Below, piece by piece: positions 1 through 8,217 of a stretch of DNA of 64,000 nt; within the stretch, counting starts at the first letter, position 1, and each line of letters begins with the position of its first letter. A model generated the notes under the pieces. That model searched no databases. It was not told the DNA's origin and was given only the letters and a program-made list of their open reading frames with translations. This DNA is from Candidatus Kryptonium sp. (GTDB taxonomy: Bacteria; Bacteroidota; Ignavibacteria; Kryptoniales; Kryptoniaceae), in the NCBI GenBank assembly GCA_025060635.1, contig JANXBN010000004.1:62001-126000 (forward strand), read 5' to 3'. The translations under genes were made by a program, and so were the position numbers.

Positions 1-284
1 GTTATAGAGTTGAGGACGAAGCGAGATTTGTAATTGGTGGTGATATCAGTTCAAGGGTTGTTTCATCTGTTCAAGGTGTTGGGGGAATGCTTTATACTGT
101 TGAGGCGGAATTAAACTTGTTTTTGAAAGATTTGGAAAGTGGTCAAATAGTTGGAAGTATGAGCGTTAAATCAAGAGCGGTTGGGAAAAGTGAAAAGGAT
201 GCTTATGAAAGAGCTTTGAGAGGCATGAAATTTTCAAATAAAGATCTCGTTGAAATGTTATCAAATGCGAAAATTGAAGATTAA
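1..284 (+). CDS. C-terminal end of an envelope protein (5' partial)
   Basis: The reading frame is open from position 3 and ends at a stop at 282-284, so this is the tail of a gene that begins before the window. About 93 residues are visible. They form alternating beta and alpha stretches, with a conserved-looking GQIVGSMSVKSRAVG segment followed by an alanine-rich helix. The pattern resembles C-terminal parts of FlgT/CsgG/LpoB-like periplasmic proteins, but I do not recognise the family with certainty. It lies 32 bases upstream of the LPP20 lipoprotein gene on the same strand and probably shares its transcript. An internal ATG at 87 is not a credible start because the frame continues upstream with protein-like sequence. 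Confidence 0.7.
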   Translation, partial: YRVEDEARFVIGGDISSRVVSSVQGVGGMLYTVEAELNLFLKDLESGQIVGSMSVKSRAVGKSEKDAYERALRGMKFSNKDLVEMLSNAKIED

Positions 285-316
285 AACTTAAAAACAAATT
301 AAAGGAGGGAAGTAAT

Positions 317-895
317 ATGCGCTATATTTTATCATCACTTTTGATTTTTGCAGTGTTAATTCTAATTTCGGGCTGTGGTGGACCAAAGGAACGCGTTGCA
401 GTTCCAGAAGCAACAGCTCCAGCTTGGGTTAATACTCCACCGACAGCGGTGGATGCGATTTATGCTGTCGGCGCAGCAAATGTTGGTGCAAATCCGGTTC
501 TTGCAAGAAACAAAGCTGCTGATGCCGCAAGACAAGAACTTGGCAGAATAATTCAAGTAAAAGTTAAAAGCTTGCTTGATAATTTCATGCAAGAGCATCA
601 GGAATTTGTAAACAATCAGGGAACTATAACATCTGAAGAATTTACGAGAAGCGTTAGCAGATCTGTAAGCCAGGCGACTTTGGCTGGATCTCAGATTGTA
701 GAGTTTTATTATGACAAGGATAATAAAATTTATTATGCTCTTGCGGTTTTGAGAAAGAATGACATCGTAAATGAAATAATGCGCACGATGAACGAAGCTC
801 AACGCCAGAAGAAAACAGCATTTGTTGAAATGAAAGCAGATGAAGCTCTTAAACTTCTTGACAAGGAACTTGAAAAGTGGGATTTGAGCAAGTGA
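317..895 (+). CDS. LPP20-family lipoprotein
   Basis: A 192-residue protein with a lipoprotein signal peptide: a hydrophobic stretch, then the lipobox I17-S18-G19-C20. The mature part is one LPP20-type domain, with PAWVNTPP near residue 35, IYAVGAA near 48, an alanine-rich helix where these proteins keep AAR/ARAEL, and a GSQIVEFYYD...YYALAVL ending near residues 130-150. LPP20 proteins, including flagellar FlgP, are outer-membrane-attached lipoproteins that form envelope structures. The C-terminal tail (EALKLLDKELEKW) is nearly repeated in the protein at 1440. A strong ribosome binding site, AAAGGAGGG, lies just before the ATG. A rho-independent terminator follows, so it ends its transcript. 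Its role here is inferred to be structural. Confidence 0.85.
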   Translation: MRYILSSLLIFAVLILISGCGGPKERVAVPEATAPAWVNTPPTAVDAIYAVGAANVGANPVLARNKAADAARQELGRIIQVKVKSLLDNFMQEHQEFVNNQGTITSEEFTRSVSRSVSQATLAGSQIVEFYYDKDNKIYYALAVLRKNDIVNEIMRTMNEAQRQKKTAFVEMKADEALKLLDKELEKWDLSK

Positions 896-912
896 TTTTG
901 GCTTGCTTGTGT

Positions 913-944
913 AAGGGTCGGGTTTATGTCCCGACCCTTTTTAG
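913..944 (+). terminator. Rho-independent terminator
   Basis: A perfect 10-base-pair stem (913-922 with 930-939) closes a 7-base loop and runs into a T-rich tract. It lies 17 bases after the LPP20 lipoprotein stop and separates that transcript from the DUF454 gene and the rest of the module. Confidence 0.92.
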
Positions 945-1071
945 TTATTTGACAAAAAACTTTTTATCCTGCCTTTAGAATTTTGCGATTTTAAAACTTG
1001 TTTTGCTTTAACTTTTGAATTTTGACAAGATTGAGATAAATTAAAGAAAAAATGTTGATGGCAGTAAAGTA

Positions 1072-1443
1072 ATGAATGAACTTTATCGGCTTGTTTTGAT
1101 AGGGCTTGGTTTTATCTTCGTTGGGCTTGGTATACTTGGGGCTTTTTTGCCAATTCTTCCGACGACCCCTTTCTTGCTTTTAGCTGCCGCATGTTTTGCC
1201 CGAAGCTCAAAAAAATTTTACAACTGGCTGTTAAACCATAAAATTTTTGGCTCTTATATAAGGAATTATCGTGAACAAAGAGGAATTACACTGCGAGGCA
1301 AGATATTATCTCTTTCAATTATGTGGCTCGTTATGGGATATACAGCGTTTTTCGCTGTTTCAAATATATTCGTCAGTATAATAATAATTTTGATCGGTCT
1401 CGGAGTCACAAAACATATACTTTCATTAAAAACGATAAAATGA
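1072..1443 (+). CDS. DUF454 (YbaN-like) inner-membrane protein
   Basis: A 123-residue membrane protein with the recognisable DUF454 pattern: an N-terminal hydrophobic hairpin containing GLGILGAFLPILPTTPFLLLA, then CFARSSKKFYNWLLNHKIFG, and two further membrane segments toward the C terminus. YbaN homologues are small inner-membrane proteins with no established biochemical function. The stop codon overlaps the start of the next gene by four bases (ATGA), which suggests translational coupling to the tandem LPP20 protein. The link between the two is otherwise unexplained. The family call is firm and the function unknown. Confidence 0.88.
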   Translation: MNELYRLVLIGLGFIFVGLGILGAFLPILPTTPFLLLAAACFARSSKKFYNWLLNHKIFGSYIRNYREQRGITLRGKILSLSIMWLVMGYTAFFAVSNIFVSIIIILIGLGVTKHILSLKTIK

Positions 1444-2399
1444 AAAATCTCGCTTTTACACTTTCAATTTTTTTAACATCTACACTTTTATCACAACAAC
1501 CTACTTGGCTTTCCCTTCTTCCACAATCAAAGGATTATTTATACGCTGTTGGAGCTTCCTCTCCGTATTTTTATCCTGAGACAACCAAATCCAAAGCAAT
1601 TGAAGACGCAATTCTTGAGCTCGCCCGAACAATTGAGGTTGGAGTAAAAGTAAGGCAAATTAATTGGTTTGAAGATACAGGGAGTTTATTTTCTGGGCTT
1701 TCTCACTTCGCAGAAGAGTATGAAGAGGAGATTGATTCCGGGCTTGTTAACTTGATTAAAGCAAATTATGAATTTGTTTCTCAATGGCAGGATCCAAAAT
1801 CAAGAATTTTATATGTTTTGCTTCGTGTTCCAGTTAAAGCAATTACATCTGATACAATGTATTCAATTCCTGAAGAGTTTATTTTTGATCCTGCGCTCGT
1901 GGGGTTGAGTGCTTCGTCCGCAAGGCAACCGAGATGGGTTAATAAAATCCCTGTTTCAGATGTTGCCATTTACGCTGTCGGTGCATCTGATAGATACTTT
2001 GATCCCGCTGAAACAAGAAAAAGAGCTATTCAAAATGCTCGCGCTGAGCTTTCAAGGATTATAAGTTTGAGAATTCAATCTTTGCTTGATAATTGGGCAA
2101 CAGGTAATAAGGTTTTTGAATTAAGTTATTCAAGAAGAATTTCAAGAACTGTTTCAAGCGCGAAGTTAACAGGTTCTCAAATAGTTGGTTTCTGGGTTGA
2201 TCCCAAAACAGGTGCTAATTATGCGCTTGCCCGAATGTATAGAAAAAGTTTGATTTATCAAGTAAAACAAAACACCGTTAATGCAATAAGGCAAAACCCT
2301 CCTGATAAGTTTGTAAAGCAGGATAAGCCGATAGAAGAACTTTTAAATGAGGCTTTAAATCAACTTGACAAGGAGCTTGAAAAATTAAACAAAAAATAA
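1440..2399 (+). CDS. Secreted protein with two tandem LPP20-type domains
   Basis: A 319-residue protein with a signal peptide (residues 1-19) but no lipobox cysteine. It carries two LPP20-type domains, about residues 21-135 and 164-290. Each begins with a P-x-W motif followed by YAVGAS and an alanine-rich helix. The second is much closer to the lipoprotein at 317 (SLLDNW, LTGSQIVGF, YALARM) and shares its charged tail EALNQLDKELEKL, which points to a local duplication. I chose the ATG at 1440 because it gives a signal peptide and a 4-base overlap with the upstream stop. An in-frame start at 1323 would add 39 residues that are only the shifted frame of the DUF454 gene. Probably periplasmic or outer-membrane associated. 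Confidence 0.82.
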   Translation: MKNLAFTLSIFLTSTLLSQQPTWLSLLPQSKDYLYAVGASSPYFYPETTKSKAIEDAILELARTIEVGVKVRQINWFEDTGSLFSGLSHFAEEYEEEIDSGLVNLIKANYEFVSQWQDPKSRILYVLLRVPVKAITSDTMYSIPEEFIFDPALVGLSASSARQPRWVNKIPVSDVAIYAVGASDRYFDPAETRKRAIQNARAELSRIISLRIQSLLDNWATGNKVFELSYSRRISRTVSSAKLTGSQIVGFWVDPKTGANYALARMYRKSLIYQVKQNTVNAIRQNPPDKFVKQDKPIEELLNEALNQLDKELEKLNKK

Positions 2400-2412
2400 G
2401 GGGGAAATCAAC

Positions 2413-3312
2413 ATGAAAATTTATAAGATTTTTCTCGTTTTTATTTTAATGTCTTCTCTTCTTTTCCCGCAGGACAAAAAGATAAGCGTTGCGGTTTTGA
2501 AATTTGATGCCAAGGGGTTTGAACCAGCACAAATTGATGTCCTTGTTTCAAGGTTTAGGGTTGCTTTAAACGCAACTGGTAAATTTAATGTCCTTGAAAG
2601 GGAGAAAATAAAGGAAATTTTAATGGAACAGAACTTGCAACAAAGCGAGATCGCCGAGGGGGCAGGAGACAATGTGCAAATCGGAAAAATTCTCGGGGTT
2701 AAAGAGATTATAACTGGTGATATCGGTAAAATTGAAGAAGTTTACACAATAAATGTAAGAAGAATTAATGTTGAAACATCTGAAATCGTCCAAACCGCAA
2801 GCGCTGATTACGAGGGGAAGTTCTCGGGGCTTTTAAAAGTTATGGAGCAACTTGCAATTAAGCTTGCTGAAAATCCTTCTGAAAAACATGTAGCTTTGAA
2901 AATTGAAAATGCAAAAGCTGAAAGAGGAGAAAAACAAAATATCGTTGAGGAAAGTTTAGAAGAAGATGAAGAAGATATATTTTCTGATCTTTACAAAGAA
3001 TTCAACATAGCTAAAGATCCGTTTAAGGATAGCGAACCTCCAAAAATTGAACTTTATTACCCGGCGGTCAAAAACAATGGATATTTAAGGGTTAATAACC
3101 GTGATTTTGAGTTAAGTGGAATTGTATCGGATGAAAGTGGGATAGTTGCTGTTAAGGTAAACGGCGAACCAGCTGATATCAAAGTTGCTCTCGCTGGCAT
3201 GAATTTTTACAAGAAGCTCAAACTTAAGCGGGGAAGAAATACGATTGAAATTAGCGCAACCGATCTTTATCATAATGTTGGTAAATTAACATTTACAGTG
3301 GAGGTAAGGTAA
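2413..3312 (+). CDS. CsgG-like envelope protein with C-terminal Ig-like domain
   Basis: A 299-residue secreted protein with a signal peptide of about 20 residues. Residues 22-155 match the CsgG/LpoB-type anticodon-binding-like fold: KISVAVLKFDAKG, then FNVLEREKIKEILMEQ, then GKILGVKEIITGDIGK. A charged acidic linker (about 165-200) leads to an Ig-like domain (about 208-299) of the kind seen in surface proteins (PPKIELYYP, GIVSDESGI, GRNTIEISATD). CsgG relatives form outer-membrane channels or act as envelope assembly factors. There is no lipobox here, so a channel role cannot be assumed. It sits 13 bases after the tandem LPP20 gene and 2 bases before the next, clearly in one operon. Confidence 0.82.
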   Translation: MKIYKIFLVFILMSSLLFPQDKKISVAVLKFDAKGFEPAQIDVLVSRFRVALNATGKFNVLEREKIKEILMEQNLQQSEIAEGAGDNVQIGKILGVKEIITGDIGKIEEVYTINVRRINVETSEIVQTASADYEGKFSGLLKVMEQLAIKLAENPSEKHVALKIENAKAERGEKQNIVEESLEEDEEDIFSDLYKEFNIAKDPFKDSEPPKIELYYPAVKNNGYLRVNNRDFELSGIVSDESGIVAVKVNGEPADIKVALAGMNFYKKLKLKRGRNTIEISATDLYHNVGKLTFTVEVR

Positions 3313-3314
3313 AA

Positions 3315-5282
3315 ATGAAAAATATAATTTTAATTCTTCTTTCGTTTGTTTTTTCAAGTTTCGTTTTCGCAAGCGAGAAACCAGCATGGATAACAACAAA
3401 AAAACATCCGAGGTATCCAGAACGACTTTATATTCTGGGGGTTGGTGCAGCGAAGAAGACGAAGAATAAACTTGAAGATATTCAAAAAGCAAATAACGAG
3501 GCATTTGCCGATATTGTCAAACAGATCAGGGTCACTGTCGCCTCAAAATCGGTCGTTGAGCAAATGGAAGTAATAGCAGGTAAAAAAGTTGAATCCATTG
3601 AACGCGCATCTGCTGAACTTCAAGTTACAAGTGAACTAAAAATCGGTGGGCTAAAGATCGTTGAGACATATTTTGATGACGATGACGATATTTATTATTC
3701 GCTCGCTGTCCTTGATAGAGAGACAGCTGGGAAAGAGCTCAAAGATATGCTTAATCAGTTTCACAATGGATATTCTAAAAATTTTGAACTCGCAAGAAAC
3801 AATATTATTAGAGGAAACATTTATCAGGCGTTGTTAAATTTGGCTGAATCTTACAAAAACATCCCACCATACAATGATATACTCCCGCTTTATAGATTTA
3901 TCACGAGACCACTTGCTGAATCCGATCTTGGAAACGAATGGAAAGTTGCGGACGCACTTTTGACGGCCGAAATTAAATCCATTGCTCAAGATTTATTTTC
4001 AAAATTGAAGATTGAAAAACTTTCGGGTGAAGAACAAGAAGTTGTTTTCAATCAAGTTTTAAAACCGCTTTTTATCAAAGTCGTTTACATTGATGATGGA
4101 AAGAGCTATCCTGTCTCTGGGATTAAATTTAAATTTGCGTTTCAAACTGGGATTGGCAAACTCTCCGATAGAGGTACAAGCGATAATTCTGGAACAGTTA
4201 AATGTGATATATTTGAGTTAAAACCGCATCGTGAAAATTATTATGTAGTGTCCGCAAAACTTGATCTTTCTGAATTTTACATCTCTGGTCGCTACGATGA
4301 ATACGCTGAATGGAATGATCTTTTGCGAAGAAATGAAAAGGAGATAATTTTTACCTTGAGAAGAACAGCGATCACACTTGATGACAAAATTCGTGATCTT
4401 GTTTTAAATCTTGTTTCAAAGATTCCGTTGGAGCTTGAAACCGTTTCGGTTTTGCGAATTTACTATCAGGACAAATTGCCTGGCCCTATGGCTTTGTATT
4501 TAAAACAGAAAATTGAGTCAGCAATTGAACAGCACACAAAATTTTCTCTGATAAGCGATGAGCAAATAAAAATGGTCAATGTGAAGTATTCTAATCTTGG
4601 ATATTCATCGGATGAGCTCGGGACGCCAGAAAGCTTCGGTAAGTATGCAGGAAGTAAAGTCGTGATAACCGGTAACTATTGGGAAAGTGGTGATGGGATT
4701 GATTTAAATTTGAAAGCAACAGATGTTTTAAGAAAAATTGTATTGTCAACCGCAAATGTCAATATCCCAAGGTCTTTTCTTCCAAACATTCCACTCGTGC
4801 CTGAAAACTACAATCCGAAGGTTGACGACGAGATTATAAAATCTGAAAGAAAAGGCGAGGATTTAAAAGTTGAAGTTTGGGTTGACAGACCAGATGGAAT
4901 TTATTATGAAGGCGACTCAATTAGAATTTTCGTTAGAGCGAATAAAGATTGCTATATCCAACTTGTATATTACGATGCGCACGGCAATGCAATACTTGTC
5001 TTCCCACATAAAATGGAATGGAATAATAAAATTGAAGGTGGAAAAATTTATAGGGTTCCCGGAAACTTTGTTATTGAACCACCATTTGGGCGGGAGATAC
5101 TGAAGGTTTTTGCAAGTGAGAAACCTTTCCCTTTGCCAACGGGGCGGGAGTACTCTGGTTTAATTTTAATTGAAAATCCCAATTTGTACGCATCTAAAGT
5201 TCGCGGAATTGGATTGAAAACTCAGGATTATTCCGGTGGTTATGCTGAGCATAGCGTTGTAATCACAACTTTAAAGAAATAA
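3315..5282 (+). CDS. LPP20-type / DUF4384 multidomain envelope protein
   Basis: A 655-residue secreted protein with a signal peptide cleaved near residue 20. Residues 22-140 are an LPP20-type domain (KPAWITTKK, LYILGVGAA, IYYSLAVLDRET). The middle (about 160-350) is unassigned. Residues 375-490 look like a CsgG/FlgO-type domain (LRIYYQDKLPG, KVVITGNYWESG). Residues 517-605 match DUF4384 (EVWVDRPDGIYYEGDSIRI, CYIQLVYYDAHGNAILVFP). DUF4384 is often found fused to or next to caspase-like proteases, and the next gene is one. It follows the CsgG-like gene by two bases. Probably periplasmic or at the outer membrane, with a scaffold role inferred from domain content. Confidence 0.78.
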   Translation: MKNIILILLSFVFSSFVFASEKPAWITTKKHPRYPERLYILGVGAAKKTKNKLEDIQKANNEAFADIVKQIRVTVASKSVVEQMEVIAGKKVESIERASAELQVTSELKIGGLKIVETYFDDDDDIYYSLAVLDRETAGKELKDMLNQFHNGYSKNFELARNNIIRGNIYQALLNLAESYKNIPPYNDILPLYRFITRPLAESDLGNEWKVADALLTAEIKSIAQDLFSKLKIEKLSGEEQEVVFNQVLKPLFIKVVYIDDGKSYPVSGIKFKFAFQTGIGKLSDRGTSDNSGTVKCDIFELKPHRENYYVVSAKLDLSEFYISGRYDEYAEWNDLLRRNEKEIIFTLRRTAITLDDKIRDLVLNLVSKIPLELETVSVLRIYYQDKLPGPMALYLKQKIESAIEQHTKFSLISDEQIKMVNVKYSNLGYSSDELGTPESFGKYAGSKVVITGNYWESGDGIDLNLKATDVLRKIVLSTANVNIPRSFLPNIPLVPENYNPKVDDEIIKSERKGEDLKVEVWVDRPDGIYYEGDSIRIFVRANKDCYIQLVYYDAHGNAILVFPHKMEWNNKIEGGKIYRVPGNFVIEPPFGREILKVFASEKPFPLPTGREYSGLILIENPNLYASKVRGIGLKTQDYSGGYAEHSVVITTLKK

Positions 5283-5302
5283 AAAATTTGGAGGAGATAT
5301 CT

Positions 5303-6802
5303 ATGAAATCCAAAATTTTTACTTTAACCTTCATTACGCTCATTTTCCTCACATTTTCTTTTTCACAACAATCAGGTTATAGAAAAAGTTGGGCTTTGAT
5401 AATTGGAATCAATGAATATCAAAGTTTGCCACCATTAACTGGAGCCGTCAAAAGTGCTAAGATGATTCGCGAAAAATTAGTAAGAGAATTTGGCTTTGAA
5501 GCTGAAAATGTAATTGAACTTTACGATGATCACGCAACGAGGGAAAATATACTGAAAGCGTTTGATAGATTGATGGACCCAAAAAGAATTGGAAAAGATG
5601 ATAGAGTTCTGATTTATTTTGCTGGGCATGGGGTTACGAGAACAGTTGGCGGTAAGGATAAAGGTTATATCATGCCAGTTGATGGTGTGATGGAAAAATT
5701 TGCAAGCACAGCTATTTCAACGGATCAGCTTCATGAATTTCAAGAAGCAATACCTGCAAAGCATGTTTTCTTTGCAATGGATGCTTGTTATAGTGGGACG
5801 ATTTTTACGCGTGGCATAGGATTAAGGGAAAGTATTCCTACCTCAAGATCAGAAGCTATTGCACAGTTTACATCTAAAAGCGCAAGGGTTGCGATAACTG
5901 CCGGAGGGAAAGATGAACAGGTTGTTGATTTAGCTGATCAAGGAATAAGTGTTTTTGCTTTTTATTTTTTGCGTGGTCTTGATGGAGAATCTGATCTTAA
6001 TCGTGATGAGGTTATAACTTCAAGCGAGCTTGCTGATTATATTGCTAAAAATGTCAGATTTAGGGCACCTCAAAATCCACAATATGGGAAATTGCCTGGC
6101 GACGATGGCGGTGAATTTATATTTGTTCGCTCAGCATTTGTATCCGTAGAGCAAAAGGAACAAGAGAAACAACCTGATGTTGTCGCGCGACCACTCCAAC
6201 CGCAGGGTGAAAGAAAACCTCAGGGAAGAGTTGTTGAGAGAAGGTTGGAAAAAGAAAAACAAAAAATATATTGGCTCTACGCTTTCGCTGGTAGGAATAT
6301 GAACTTTTATTCCATACAGGAAGAAAATGTGGTATATGAAAGCACAAGTGGGGATGGTAATCTTGTTGGAATTGGATTTGAAAGTATATTTGAGCCCTGG
6401 CTTATCCTTTCTGTAAATGCATTTTACGATCAAAAGGATGGAAACCTTAAAATTAGGGGTGGCGACATATGGAATGAAGTTAGGCTTTCATATACAGTTA
6501 CAAATTTGGTGATAAAATTGACTTCGTATAATTTTTACTCATTTTTCGGCTTAAGCCTGGGGATTAGCACCGAAATCAAGCAGACAATTAAAAGTGGAAG
6601 AGCTGTTTTAAGAGAATCTAAGATTGAAACTCCAGAATTAAGGTTAAGCGTACCGTTCGGAATTGGATATGATTTGAAGATAGGTGATTTTAAATTTTTC
6701 GCAGAGATAGGATATGATTATGGTTTAACAAATGTTGCGAAAGATGTAAAATGGCGTGTCTCATCTATGCAAATTATGTTTGGCACGAGATTGGGATTAT
6801 AA
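5303..6802 (+). CDS. Caspase-fold (C14) protease fused to a predicted beta-barrel
   Basis: A 499-residue protein with a signal peptide (about residues 1-22). Residues 28-275 are a caspase/metacaspase domain: WALIIGINEY, catalytic H109 in IYFAGHG and catalytic C162 in DACYSG. An EF-hand-like loop (DLNRDEVITSSE) lies near residues 231-242, which is seen in calcium-responsive relatives. A charged, proline-rich linker (about 285-320) joins a C-terminal part (321-499) of alternating aromatic and glycine-containing beta strands that looks like a small outer-membrane barrel. I chose the ATG at 5303 because GGAGGA lies directly before it. A TTG at 5288 is part of that ribosome binding site. Last gene of the module, followed by a terminator. 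The protease call is firm; the barrel is inferred. Confidence 0.85.
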   Translation: MKSKIFTLTFITLIFLTFSFSQQSGYRKSWALIIGINEYQSLPPLTGAVKSAKMIREKLVREFGFEAENVIELYDDHATRENILKAFDRLMDPKRIGKDDRVLIYFAGHGVTRTVGGKDKGYIMPVDGVMEKFASTAISTDQLHEFQEAIPAKHVFFAMDACYSGTIFTRGIGLRESIPTSRSEAIAQFTSKSARVAITAGGKDEQVVDLADQGISVFAFYFLRGLDGESDLNRDEVITSSELADYIAKNVRFRAPQNPQYGKLPGDDGGEFIFVRSAFVSVEQKEQEKQPDVVARPLQPQGERKPQGRVVERRLEKEKQKIYWLYAFAGRNMNFYSIQEENVVYESTSGDGNLVGIGFESIFEPWLILSVNAFYDQKDGNLKIRGGDIWNEVRLSYTVTNLVIKLTSYNFYSFFGLSLGISTEIKQTIKSGRAVLRESKIETPELRLSVPFGIGYDLKIGDFKFFAEIGYDYGLTNVAKDVKWRVSSMQIMFGTRLGL

Positions 6803-6808
6803 ATTAAA

Positions 6809-6830
6809 AGGGGCGGAAATAACCGCCCCT
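6809..6830. terminator. Bidirectional terminator between convergent genes
   Basis: An 8-base-pair G/C-rich stem (6809-6816 with 6823-6830) with a 6-base loop. T-rich sequence follows on the plus strand, and TTTTAATTT follows on the minus strand. It sits in the 30 bases between the caspase gene and the convergent gene ending at 6833, so it can stop both transcripts. Confidence 0.85.
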
Positions 6831-6832
6831 CT

Positions 6833-7948
6833 TTATTTTGTAAATATCATTTTCTTTGAATCTACGAATTCGTTGGTTATCATCCTGTAAATATATGTTC
6901 CTGAACTTACTCTTGCTCCATTTTTATCTGTTCCATCCCAAACTATGAAATGCTCGCCTGCGGGTAGCTTTTCATCAATTAAAATTTTAACTATCCTTCC
7001 AGTTATATCAAATACGGCAATCTGAACTTTTGTTTCCTTGGGGATTATAAATTTAATTGTTGTGGCTGGGTTGAATGGGTTTGGATAATTTTGTTCAAGT
7101 TTAAAGTTTATAGGATAAATATCGGTTGTGATGAGTTTAAAATTGGGGATCATTATTGTTCCGTTTGAGCTTAGGATTTCAATCTTCAAAATTTCAATAT
7201 CATCTGTGCTGTTAAATTTACCCGTTATGAAAAATATGTCACCTTCACCTGGATCAAGACCATTTGAATCTTTTGCGGACAAATTGATATAAACAAAATC
7301 GTTTTTTATCTCGTAATTCATTTTCATAAATCCGGCGCTTCTTGGCATAAGTGAAGCAAATTCAGCAACTGAACCATTTTTGAGCTTAAACTCAACTGAA
7401 AGTTTTTTTACTCGCTCGCTATTTTTTAACCAGACGATAATTGATGAATAACTAATGTTAAATTTTATCCCTGCATCCTTATTTTTCCCATCTTCAAGTT
7501 TAAATGTTAATCCAAGCGCTGTTGCATTTAGCTTCCGAGCTTTCGGGGCTATCATAAGCAGGTTTTCAAAATTTATACTTACGCTGTCATTCTGATTGTA
7601 GTTTAAAGTTTTAAATTTTATCTTCGCAATTGTCGTTTTTCCGGGTTTGAATTCATGTCCTGCGCTTGCAAAGAAGATAAAGTTAGTTGTAACGCTATCG
7701 GGAGAGTAATATTTAAATAAAAGGTCGTTTCTTGAAACAATGATCGTATCAAGTTTGATAATCGCCTTACTTAATTTTAAAGTTGCCTGTATTCCTGCAA
7801 CTGTATCGGCGTTTGAGAGGACAAGATTTATTTCTATGTTTTGTGAGCTTGATATATCATTTTTTTCTAAATACAGTAAATTTTGAGCATTTATCAGGGA
7901 AACGGCAATTGCTATCATAACGATTATGTTGAAAATTCTTTTAAGCAT
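6833..7948 (-). CDS. Secreted cohesin-like protein with T9SS sorting domain
   Basis: A 371-residue protein with a signal peptide (about 1-21, ending INAQ). Residues 25-150 resemble a cohesin-type beta-sandwich (VAGIQATLKLSKAIIKLD, FFASAGHEFKPGKTTIAKIKF), followed by a second beta-rich part. The last 90 residues are a type A T9SS sorting domain: LEQNYPNPFNPATTIKF, then VFDITGRIVKIL, GEHFIVWDGTDKNG and GTYIYRM. It should be exported by Sec, then secreted and anchored by T9SS. The cohesin-like assignment is tentative and the sorting domain is clear. It stands alone, convergent with the caspase operon and divergent from rsgA. Confidence 0.8.
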   Translation of the reverse strand: MLKRIFNIIVMIAIAVSLINAQNLLYLEKNDISSSQNIEINLVLSNADTVAGIQATLKLSKAIIKLDTIIVSRNDLLFKYYSPDSVTTNFIFFASAGHEFKPGKTTIAKIKFKTLNYNQNDSVSINFENLLMIAPKARKLNATALGLTFKLEDGKNKDAGIKFNISYSSIIVWLKNSERVKKLSVEFKLKNGSVAEFASLMPRSAGFMKMNYEIKNDFVYINLSAKDSNGLDPGEGDIFFITGKFNSTDDIEILKIEILSSNGTIMIPNFKLITTDIYPINFKLEQNYPNPFNPATTIKFIIPKETKVQIAVFDITGRIVKILIDEKLPAGEHFIVWDGTDKNGARVSSGTYIYRMITNEFVDSKKMIFTK

Positions 7949-8217
7949 TTTTGCTATACCTTAATTTTTTGATCTTCCACAAGAATTTGCAACAATTAAA
8001 GTGCCAACTTAAATGGTTTCAAAATTCAAAATAAAAATCTTGAAAAACAATCAAAATTTAGCACGATATACAGCGAGGAGGTAATTTGAAGATTCAGTTT
8101 TGTATTTTTTACAAATAAAATCGTGTAATTTTGAAAGGGATTTTTGAAGCTTTGGGAACCTCAAAAATTAATTTTGAATTTTGCTATTGTGGCGTTAATT
8201 TTTAAGAAAAAAGCATT

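Noticed and set aside
949-1045. Two TTGACA boxes (949-954 and 1022-1027) upstream of the DUF454 gene
   Set aside because: Neither has a -10 box at acceptable spacing.
8086-8118. Ten-codon TTG frame behind a GAGGAGGT site upstream of rsgA, enclosed by a CACGAT/ATCGTG pair
   Set aside because: Too short, non-ATG start, and no further support; could be a leader but not claimed as a gene.
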